This document shows, in pieces, positions 56,258-64,000 of a stretch of 64,000 bases of DNA. Where the stretch lies: the NCBI GenBank assembly GCA_020796225.1, contig CM036765.1:38654066-38718065 (forward strand), read 5' to 3'. Both the position numbers and the translations under genes were made by a program. Every line of letters starts with the position of its first letter. Positions within the stretch are counted from its first letter, which is position 1. This DNA is from Arion vulgaris (Eukaryota > Mollusca > Gastropoda > Stylommatophora > Arionidae). Under the pieces are notes generated by a model. That model was not told the origin of the DNA. It ran no database searches and saw only the letters and a program-made list of their open reading frames with translations.

Positions 56258-59200
56258 CTACGGAGACAAGAAAATTACAATTATTATATGTGTGTCTCTT
56301 AACGTTATTTAATTATGCAAAATAGTTAAATTAATTCAGAAACAACTAAAGAATAACCCCACTACAGCTTTTTGTATTTCCCCTCATTCTTCTTCAGCGA
56401 CCTCTGGTCATGCGCTTAATTTACTGTGGACCACAAACTGGGCGGTCAGCTTTAGGTCTGTCAGGTTTCCCAAAGTTTAGTTTTCAGGTCGACTGGGTGT
56501 GGCCACATGTTGCTTCTCAGCTCACCCAGGAGAGGACAGTCTTGCAGGATTTTCCCCTCATTCAACAATAACTACCCTTACATTTAAGCATTTTCTTAAC
56601 ATTATATGCATGTTAGTGATTTATTAAAGTAAGTGAGAGGTGTGTTTAAACAGCGAGCCACAGGAACCATCAGTATGCATACTCTTCGATATCTGTTGGG
56701 GAGACTGAGCACCTATGGGTCTGCCCGGAGTGCAATGACGTCAGTTTAGTAACCAATAACCAATAACCAATAAAGTAAAAAATCATCAAGTATAATCGAT
56801 ATAAATGATATAGAAGAAGGAAAACTGGCAGATCAACCAAAAAAGTAAAGAAAGACGGTTAAAAAGGACATGAAAGATTATGGACTAATATTGGGTACCA
56901 AGTAATGAAGTAATGACTCGGAACATAGCAACCCCAGCACCAGTCAAACTAGAAGGTAAAACCTCCGAGATACAACCGCTTTCACATACCTTGGAAGTGT
57001 TATTAGCAATGAAGGAGGCGCTGGATCTGACATTAAAAACAGACTGAGTAAAGCACGAAGTGCATTCATGACCCTTCAGACCGCCTTGAAATCTGCCCAA
57101 TACAGCATCAGAACCAAGACTAGTATCTATAACAGCTGTGTGCTGTCAACTTTGCTGTACGGATCGGAATGCTGGAGAATGACAGAACAGGATATGTCCA
57201 GACTCTCCGCCTTTCATACAACTTGTCTGCGAAAAATCTTACGCGTGTACTGGCCGACTACTATCTCCAATCAAGAATTGCTTGCACGATGCCAACAAGA
57301 GAATATGGGCACTATCATCCGAGAGACAGACGCTGAGATGGATTGGATATGTATGCGCATGAGACTGGCTCGAAGACAAACTGCACTGAGATGGACTCAG
57401 AGGGTAGGCGAAAGTGAAGACCCAAGATGACTTGGAGGAGAACGATAGAGCAAGAGCTGAAGGAAATGAATCATAGCTGAACACAATACAGAGGAAGGCC
57501 ATGAAAGGGAAGAATGGTGAACGTTTGTTGTGCAAGCCAAGTACAGGCTAAGAGAGATTGGATACATGGAGAAGGTACAGACAAGATCAGTAGGTAACTT
57601 ATGAATGTATTCCGTGTCACTGCACATGAAGAGATATACACAAAAAAAGAATATATCTCTTTCTTCTTCTTAATGATCACTACTTGCCGCTTGCCTCGAC
57701 CCAATGCTACAGTGGCATCTGCATGTGTTGTAAGTTTTCTTTGGTCCATATAAAGTGTTTTAATTTGGCCTGGAGGAAGGAGGATCTTCCTGACGTCATC
57801 TAGTGCTTGGCACCTGATGAGGTGGTGGTGAACGGTTTCATGATGATGTGCACACAGCTAGCACTCTGGAGTGTGTTGTGGTTGAACTCTGTTCAAGTGA
57901 TTATTATGTGCTATGTGTTAGGTTCAAAGTCTAAAAATGATGCTCTGATCTCTTCTTGTAAGGTGGTTGATGTTGTCATTAATGTCAGGGCTTGCCATAT
58001 GTCGGTAAACCTCTCTTCCCATGTCTCCCATGGCCTGTTTAGCCAAATTTCGTTATTTGTTGTCGTTAGAATTTGCTTTGCTATACGGAGAGTTGTTGCC
58101 GTGATAGGTTGTTCTTGTGGTGACCTTTCCTCAGCGACGGTGGAGAAAAAAAGAGAAAACGAGAAGATGTAAATGCGATTTAAAAATAACAATTGACAGA
58201 TGAGGAAACAAGATCAAGATTCTAAAAGTTAACTTACTTAAACTGGATTCTTCTGGAATATTCACAAGTGACTTGACCTTAGTTGATAATCTTCTTTGAT
58301 TGTTGTGTCCTTCGTTTTCATGATCTAAATCTAAATAAACATGTATATACGCCTTTTATTTCATCTCTCTATCCATCTTGATTGTTAAATGTTAAAATGG
58401 GTTGCTTCAATAGTTGTGAGTGAGCGAGTGTGTTTAATTGTAAATGTGTATTAGTATTTGAGTATGTACTTGAGTAAGAATTTGATTGGATATGCGTATT
58501 TTTCAGAATTTTTTAAAGCGTATACCATCTACGTGCATGTGAACTGTTAGTCATATAGTACGTCTACGTGCATGTGAACTGTTAGTCATATAGTAGGTCT
58601 ACGTGCATGTGAAATATTAGTCTCATAGTACATCTACGTGCATGTGAACTGTTAGTCATATAGTACGTCTACGTGCATGTGAACTGTTAGTCATATAGTA
58701 GGTCTACGTGCATGTGAAATATTAGTCTCATAGTACATCTACGTGCATGTAAAATGTTAGTCATATAGTAGGTCTACGTGCATGTAAAATGTTAGTCATA
58801 TAGTAGGTCTACGTGCATGTAAAATGTTAGTCATATAGTAGGTCTACGTGCATGTAAAATGTTAGTCATATAGTAGGTCTACGTGCATGTAAAATGTTAG
58901 TCATATAGTAGGTCTACGTGCATGTAAAATGTTAGTCATATAGTACGTCTGCGTGCATGTAAAATGTTAGTCATATAGTAGGTCTGCGTGCATGTAAAAT
59001 GTTAGTCATATAGTAGGTCTTCGTGCATGTAAAATGTTAGTCATATAGTACGTCTACGTGCATGTAAAATGTTAGTCAGATAGTACGTCTACGTGCATGT
59101 AAAATGTTAGTCAGATAGTACGTCTACGTGCATGTAAAATGTTAGTCAGATAGTACGTCTACGTGCATGTGAACTGTTAGTCATATAGTAGGTCTACGTG

Positions 59201-62200
59201 CATGTGAAATGTTAGTCATATAGTAGGTCTACGTGCATGTGAAATGTTAGTCATATAGTAGATCTACGTGCATGTGAAATGTTAGTCATATAGTAGATCT
59301 GCGTGCATGTAAAATGTTAATCTCATAGTACGCAAACGTGGATGTGAAATGTTAGTCTCATAGTACATCTATTGGTCTATCGTACGTCATAGTTAGTAAA
59401 TGGTTTCAACAATGGCTTAAGAATAATCTTGTGAAAAGGTTGGACAGAAAAGCTAACAAATGAAGAGCTGATGATGAAAGCTAATTATACATTAACGGCA
59501 ACCATGATTACAGAAGAAGATGGAGATGGACTTGAAAATATATGTCAAATACCACTGAATTCTGGCAGTGGCTGTCTCGAGGGATAGCAGGCAGAAGAAG
59601 GAGAATAGGCAGACCAAGGATAAAGTAGAGAAAGATGTTTGAAAAAGGAATTAACGGGTATGACCTGGCATGGAAAACAATGGGTAGAAATGCATTAGAT
59701 AGTCAGTAATTGGGCAGTGCTTGGGTCAATTGTGAATGCATTCTGTGTCAACTGTGACATGAAAAGGATTGGCTAGCATGGCTACGATATCAGAGGAAAC
59801 TGCAATGGACCGAAATAACAATCTTAACGCACTGAGAGAGTCTTTTCCAACAGAAAAAGAGTTTTAGAGTTGAGAGTCTCACTCTCAAACCAGACTGAGA
59901 AAGATGGGTATCAATATTGGTACAGCCCGAAAAGAACGACATACCAAATATGCAAAGAGATTGATTAATCAACATCGAACTGGCGAGTTGGGCCACTGGG
60001 CGCTGCTGGATTTGTTGAGGCGGAGATCGGAGCACCTATGGATTTGTCCGGAGTGCAATGATGATAGTCCTCTGATAACTGATGAAGAGAATATAGATAC
60101 AAATATGAATTTATATATTTCTCAGCAGAGACAGAAAAGAAGAGAGGATGAGAAGATGCGAATACTATTTTAAATAGGTATTGGCAGACGAAGCAAGATA
60201 AAGATGCGAAAGATTAACTTACGTGTACTGGATTCTTCTGGAATCATCCCAAGTGACTTGGATCTAGTTGATACTCTTCGTTGAGCGTTGTGTCCTCCTT
60301 GTTCACGTTCTCCTTCTAAAGTAAACAAACATATACGTCTTGTACCTCATCTCTATATTGATCTTGGTTGTTAATTTTAAAATTTTAAAGTTTGTGAATG
60401 TGTTGAAGTTTAAATGCTTATTATTAGGATTTGAGCATGGCGTAATCCTTTCACCCTTCCGAGCCCGCAGTATTTGTTAATATGACGCAGTGCCAGTATA
60501 GTAGCTAATTCATTATGCATTGCAATATAAATATGTCCAGAGGTTTAACAAAAATGAATACGTGAAAGGGTTAAATTATTCTACAGCGGTTACGCCCGTG
60601 TGCGGCCGGGGCTCACAGTGGGAGCAAAGAGTAGTAACACTGTGACCTACACGGCATGTCGTAAGAGGCGACTGAGGTAGGAGTCTAGGGAACCTACCTA
60701 GTAAATAAAAAGCTTCACATAAATCGGATGTGCTGAGCTATTTGTAGGCGCATAACTGGGACAACGTGCAATTGCTCTTAGGCTCAGATCACATACAAAT
60801 CACAAAGGGTGGTTAACAAGTGGTCGATATGTAGCGTTCGAAGAAGAAGAGGAAGAATTCTTCAACGGGAGTAGAACTGTTTCAGACCGAGCAGCTATCA
60901 AGTCGAATCAGCCTCTATTGGTTATCAGAGACTGAGAAGTGAATGTGTCGGGTATGATGTCGACTATATTACTCAGCGTGCTCCGTTGGTTATCAGAGAA
61001 AGACTGAGAAGTGAATGTGTCGGGCATGATGTCGACTATATTACTCAGCGTGCTCCGTTGGTTATCAGAGAAAGACTGAGAAGTGAATGTGTCGGGCATG
61101 ATGTCGACTATATTACTCAGCGTGCTCCGTTGGTTATCAGAGAAAGACTGAGAAGTGAATGTGTCGGGCATGATGTCGACTATATTACTCAGCGTGCTCC
61201 GTTGGTTATCCACAAAAAAAATACGGACCAAACACTGCATTATACCACATGGTATGAAAATGGGTTCTTTACTGTCTATAACTATAAAATATGAGTGAGT
61301 AGGGTTAGTATTTATATATATATATATGAGTGCCCGTCTGTCCAGCGTGTTCGTAGCGCGTTGGACTACAGGTGACTATCCCTCTGTGTGTGCAGGTTCA
61401 ATTCCGCGGGATGGCAGAAAAACCACAGATTCCCCAGATTTACGGTGTTCGTGGCACCGAACCGAAGGGTTACGATGTTCATGGCACCGAGCTGAAGAGC
61501 TGAAAAGCTCAAGTGCTTCTGGATCGGAAAAAAAATATATATAAATATGAGTAAGTTTCAGCAAGTGTGTGTGCGTGTGTGTATCTGGACCGAGTATGAG
61601 TACGCCTCAGTAAGTGTACGTATGTATATGGATTAGAATTATCTTCAGTAAAAGCGTATGCGAGTGTGTATGTATGTGAATATGAATAAGCTTCAGTAAG
61701 TATGTGTGTGTATATATATATGGATATGAATACGCTTCAGTAAGTGTGTGTGTGTGTATCTGGGCATCTTCTTCTTTTCTTCTTTGAATGTTCAATATCG
61801 ACCACTTGTCAACCACTATGTGGGATTTGTATGTGATCTGAGCCTAAGAGCGATTGTACGTTGTACCAGTTATGAGCCTATAAGTAGACCAACATATCGA
61901 TTTCTGTGATGCTTTTATTTACTAGGGTAGCATCCTAGGGCCTACATCAGTCGCCTCTTACGACATGCATGTAGGTTGCTGTGGTACTATTCTTTGCTTC
62001 CTTTGCGGGTTCCGGCCCCACACGGGCGGTATCTGGATATAAATACGCTTCATTGTATGTGTGGGTGTGTGTATCTAGATATGAATAAGCTAGCGTAAAA
62101 GCTTGTGTGTGTATCGGTAAGAGAGAAGACACAGTAAGACTATTTGCTAAATATCAAAATATGAAACAATGTAGTTTTACTATAAAAAAAAACACAGCAA

Positions 62201-63412
62201 ATTGAATCGATGTCTCGACCATAAGGCCTTTATCAAGCAAATGACATGATTGACATTGACGCAAAGTCAAGTATACAACGGTTAACAAGCATATCTGATC
62301 TAAATGTGTATTCTTATTTTTCTTCTTCTTTGCGTTCGGTTCCGTATGCTCATCTAAATCATGAGATGGTTGCCTCTATGAAGCTGCATGTCAGTTGGAG
62401 TTCTTCGAGAGTTCCCATAGCTTGCTCTGTAGACTTTGTTCATGAGGCTATGTTTCGTTTCGTTGTTGTATGTAAGATGGACATGACTGCAGGATATGCT
62501 TTGGAGTCTGTGTTTCTGTCTGGCATGCACACTGTGCAGTCTGAGCAGGCTTTATTCTGTTCATGTGGTGGTTGAGCCTGCAGTGACCTGTTCTTAGGTG
62601 AAAGATTGTTGTGTGTTGTTTTCTGTTTGCTGATGGGATCTTGTGGGTGTTTGCTGTGGGTTTGTTGCCTCCACACCTCTTTGTACTTTCACTTGATATG
62701 TGTCTTGATTTCTGGTAGTGGCACTGGGTGTTTGTGTTGTGTAGTTTTGTTCCTCCTTAGCCAGTCTGTCTGCTCTCTCGTTTCCTGGTATGCCACAGTG
62801 GGCTGGTATCCACTGGAGAATAATTTTGTTGTGTTCTGAGAGCTTGTTTAGCTGTAGTGTCAGCTCTCTTTCCATATTATCTTGTGGTTCCCTTTGTGTG
62901 GCCTGCAGGACTGACAAGCAGTCGCAAAGGAAGACAAGTTTGTTGTTTTGGATATTTCTTTGTTGCAGTATTTTTGTGGCATCCACAATTGCCTGTTGTT
63001 CGGCTCTAAAATTTGTTGAGAGTTCTCCAGTGGCACTTGAATTTTTTAGTGTGGTGCCGTCTTGGAGTGTGCTGATGGTTCCGGCCCTCCTTTCCTCGCT
63101 GTCGTGTCTGATGATCCGTCTGTGTATATATGGGTCCACTTGGGATGGGGTATGAGGTGTCAATGCGTTCCAGTGTCTTTGCTCTCAAGATGGGACCTGT
63201 TTCTTCACCCTTTTCGTATACATCTGTGAAGTTAGGCTGTAGGTCAGTGTTGTTGAAAGGTACAACTCCTGCAAATGCTTAGTCAATCACGTATAACAAC
63301 TATAACTCACCTGTTCTTTGACTAATCACAGATGCCCTGTGTACTGAACCTGCTGCTGGATCAGGCACTCCGAGTGACGCTTGGTCGAAAGCATTGGACG
63401 CTCTTCTATTCC
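54768..63412 (-). CDS. unrecognised gene, four 3' exons of a disordered-tail protein (5' end off window)
   Basis: Minus-strand exons 63412-63311, 60315-60223, 58330-58238 and 56257-54768 join in frame. Every visible junction is phase 1 with AG acceptor and GT donor, giving 1778 nt of coding sequence that ends in TAG. The visible part has no globular domain. It runs from a Ser/Arg stretch (RRASNAFDQASLGVPD) through two related modules (RRVSTRSKSLGMIPEESS and RRLSTKVKSLVNIPEESS), a Pro/Tyr-rich region (PYPYTYPYPN), a long Ser/Asp/Glu region (SEQDESEDESRQVLVESD) and a basic-then-acidic end (SNSRRRTTRYRDDDEDTD). Possibly the cytoplasmic or regulatory tail of a signalling or junction protein, but I do not know the family. 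The start lies beyond 64000. Confidence 0.82.
56258..56640. other. intron, no recognised feature
   Basis: Intron sequence of the minus-strand gene between its terminal exon and the LINE fragment. Nothing recognised. Confidence 0.4.
56640..56775 (+). pseudogene. RNase H LINE 3' end, short
   Basis: gtgtttaaacagcgagccac, accatcagtatgcatactct and the Cys-containing end run into (taaccaa)n at 56750-56775, nearly identical to 22050-22175. In an intron, antisense to the host gene. Confidence 0.85.
56930..57480 (+). pseudogene. RTE-like LINE post-RT fragment
   Basis: TFHTLGSVISNEGGAGS-like start, then AFMTLQTALKSAQYSIRTKT, NSCVLSTLLYGSECWRMTEQ and TCLRKILRVYWPTTISNQEL: the conserved LYGSECW and CLRxILxVxW boxes. 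The open part is 57068..57430; ends are lost. Confidence 0.85.
57481..58237. other. intron, no recognised gene
   Basis: Contains ORF 57807..58172, whose 3' end overlaps the duplicated intron block (58130-58237). No domain seen. Confidence 0.4.
58238..58330 (-). CDS. minus-strand gene, duplicated exon copy 2
   Basis: 93 nt between tgtttatttag and gtaagttaa, phase 1-1. Encodes LDHENEGHNNQRRLSTKVKS, then LVNIPEESSL. Skipping either copy keeps the frame. Confidence 0.85.
58545..59370. repeat. 35-bp minisatellite between duplicated exons
   Basis: About 23 units of gtctacgtgcatgtaaaatg plus ttagtcatatagtag, in several sub-variants (gaactgttag, aaatattagtctcat) arranged in runs. Lies in the intron between the two 93-nt exons. 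Confidence 0.92.
59430..59770 (+). pseudogene. LINE C-terminal fragment
   Basis: ADQG-type GRPRIKWRK remnant (gaataggcagaccaaggata) and MFEKGINGYDLAWKTMGRNA, the tail of an RTE-like ORF with stops. Confidence 0.55.
59790..60115 (+). pseudogene. RNase H LINE fragment
   Basis: MGINIGTARKERHTKYAKRL, INQHRTGELGHWALLDLL and [17 protein letters not shown] match 46075-46413. The frame then runs into the duplicated intron block. Confidence 0.8.
60223..60315 (-). CDS. minus-strand gene, duplicated exon copy 1
   Basis: 93 nt between gtttactttag and gtaagttaa, phase 1-1. Encodes GEREQGGHNAQRRVSTRSKS, then LGMIPEESST. Homologous along its whole length to the exon at 58238-58330. Confidence 0.85.
60597..60860 (+). 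mobile_element. family G element with GAA tail, full-length-like
   Basis: Starts cgcccgtgtgcggccggggc, has gcatgtcgtaagaggcgact gagg, gctcagatcacatacaaatc acaaaggg, tggtcgatatg, then gaagaagaagaggaa. Same layout as 61762-62032 and 63492-63742 on the other strand. Confidence 0.85.
60916..61210. repeat. 72-bp tandem repeat, open in frame
   Basis: Three identical 72-bp units (60985-61056, 61057-61128, 61129-61200), one diverged unit before (60916-60984) and a partial start after. 72 is divisible by three, so frames stay open on both strands (plus: RERLRSECVGHDVDYITQRA; minus: NQRSTLSNIVDIMPDTFTSQ). In an intron of the minus-strand gene. Nothing shows that it is translated. Confidence 0.9.
61328..61540 (+). 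mobile_element. tRNA-derived SINE, family 2
   Basis: The head gtgcccgtctgtccagcgtg, B-box-like gcaggttcaattccgcggg, body acggtgttcgtggcaccgaa and aagctcaagtgcttctggat match 29455-29680 (minus). Confidence 0.88.
61545..62125. repeat. degenerate TG-rich tandem repeat
   Basis: Units of gaatacgcttcagtaagtgt plus gtgtgtgtatctggatat occur at 61545-61760 and resume at 62036-62115 after the family G insertion at 61762-62032. Confidence 0.75.
61762..62032 (-). mobile_element. family G element with GAA tail
   Basis: Minus-strand copy of 60597-60860 (cgcccgtgtggggccggaac, catgtcgtaagaggcgactg, gatcacatacaaatcccaca, aagaaaagaagaag). It interrupts the TG-rich repeat. Confidence 0.82.
62135..62260 (-). 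mobile_element. Penelope-like 3' end fragment
   Basis: Resembles 15992-16130: gtagttttac, acagcaaattgaatcga, then the tcgacc ... aaggcctttatcaagcaaat motif. No coding part is present nearby. Confidence 0.65.
62205..62240 (-). ncRNA. degraded hammerhead-ribozyme-like motif (C)
   Basis: Minus strand: ttgcttgataaaggcc, loop ttat, ggtcgagacatcg. Same layout as A and B, with GAAA changed to GAGA. Confidence 0.4.
62300..63165 (-). pseudogene. RNase H domain of a second LINE family
   Basis: ORF 63163..62594 has FRAEQQAIVDATKILQQ (Glu), LVFLCDCLSVLQAT (Asp), and [20 protein letters not shown] (His and last Asp), a complete RNase H catalytic set except the first Asp region (YTDGS), which is decayed (IRHDSEERRA). 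The Cys/His tail (HILQSCPSY) continues to about 62300. Jockey-like, different from the TAACCAA-tailed family. Confidence 0.88.
63311..63412 (-). CDS. minus-strand gene, exon (n-3)
   Basis: 102 nt between tttactttcag and gtgagttat, phase 1-1. Encodes NRRASNAFDQASLGVPDPAA, then GSVHRASVISQRT. Open only in the frame that joins the next exon. Confidence 0.78.
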
Positions 63413-63491
63413 CTGAAAGTAAACAAGGTTGCACACATATATCAAGCAAGTTGTGAATAACAATATTGCTTAGCAACAGTAACAAAGTATA

Positions 63492-63742
63492 TTGATTCTT
63501 CTTCTTCTTCTTCGAACGTTCCATATCGACCATTTGTTAACCACTCTGTGTGATTTGTATGTGATATGAGCCTAAGAGAGATTGCACGTTGTGCCATTTA
63601 TGCGCCTATAAGTACATCCGATTTCTGCAATGCTTTTTATTTACTTTATGTCCTAAATCGGTCGCCTCTTACGACGTGCCTTGTAGGTCGCAGTGGTACT
63701 ATTATTTGCTTGCCTGGCGGGCCCCGGCACCACACGGGCGAG
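63492..63742 (-). mobile_element. family G element with GAA tail
   Basis: Minus strand: cgcccgtgtggtgccggggc, aagcaaataatagtaccact, cacgtcgtaagaggcgaccg, then gaagaagaagaag. It sits about 80 bp upstream (transcript sense) of the 63.4-kb exon. Confidence 0.85.
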
Positions 63743-63834
63743 TATATTGATTAAACAGGAACATAGAGAAAAACAAAAACAGGAACATAGAGAAAAACAA
63801 AAACAATAGTGTCCAGCAAAACAAGTTCAACGAA

Positions 63835-64000
63835 AATGTTCATCATAAAACTAGAGCGAGAGACGCTATTAGTTAGTCTTTCCTCTTGGGCCTGTGGGCG
63901 GCGCATAGGGCAGAGGTCATAGCTCTCCATGTCTCGCGGTTCGTTGCTATTTGTTTTAAGTCTTTAATGTTTACTAGGCCCATCGTTGAGCCTTCTCTGG
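63835..64000 (-). pseudogene. LINE C-terminal fragment at window edge
   Basis: Minus-strand KDLKQIATNRETWRAMTSAL followed by CAAHRPKRKD and a stop is the very end of an RTE-type ORF. It continues beyond the window. Confidence 0.75.

Noticed and set aside
62606..63155. Plus-strand Cys/Leu-rich ORFs of 77 and 121 codons
   Set aside because: They are antisense to the LINE RNase H ORF (63163..62594).

Overview
This is a eukaryotic (animal) genomic window: one complete multi-exon gene, one 3'-partial multi-exon gene, and a dense layer of degraded transposons. I see no prokaryotic gene organisation, no rRNA, no CRISPR and no intact tRNA gene. The mix (Penelope-like element with GIY-YIG endonuclease, many RTE-type and RNase H-bearing LINE fragments, several tRNA-derived SINE families, hAT and mariner-type elements, a P-element/THAP relic) suits an invertebrate, and a mollusc is my best guess. 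The species assignment is inference only.

Layout. 0-12 kb: repeats, including LINE 3' ends, two hAT-type non-autonomous elements (one carrying a SINE), a 31-bp minisatellite and a mariner-type MITE. 12.6-14.2 kb: an inverted-repeat pair around a LINE fragment. 15.0-22.2 kb: a nested stack in which an RNase H-bearing LINE is split by a Penelope-like element with a 13-bp target duplication, and the Penelope reverse transcriptase is itself split by a 1.74-kb hAT element. 22.4-30.6 kb: a further Penelope fragment, two copies of an unclassified composite repeat (one per strand), and LINE/SINE debris. 30.7-32.4 kb: a THAP-domain (P-element-like) transposase relic followed by two families of local tandem repeats.

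32.7-50.2 kb holds the clearest gene: a complete 8-exon cathepsin C (dipeptidyl peptidase 1), plus strand, 456 codons after splicing, with exclusion domain, papain-like catalytic domain and the Cys/His/Asn catalytic residues. Upstream is a TATA-like box preceded by three evenly spaced TCAC(G/A)TGAC boxes that resemble the CLEAR/E-box motif of lysosomal genes. Its introns hold a nearly complete RTE LINE, a U2-snRNA-derived retrosequence with a perfect 14-bp target duplication, and several SINEs.

54.7-63.4 kb: the last four visible exons of a minus-strand gene that runs off the right edge. It encodes a long disordered Tyr/Pro-rich and Ser/acidic-rich tail that I do not recognise. Two of its exons, both 93 nt and phase 1-1, are diverged tandem duplicates with duplicated flanking intron, and a 35-bp minisatellite lies between them. 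The introns hold more LINE, SINE and Penelope fragments and a 72-bp tandem repeat.

The two genes show no visible functional link. Cathepsin C should be a secretory-pathway/lysosomal exopeptidase; the other protein's role is unknown.
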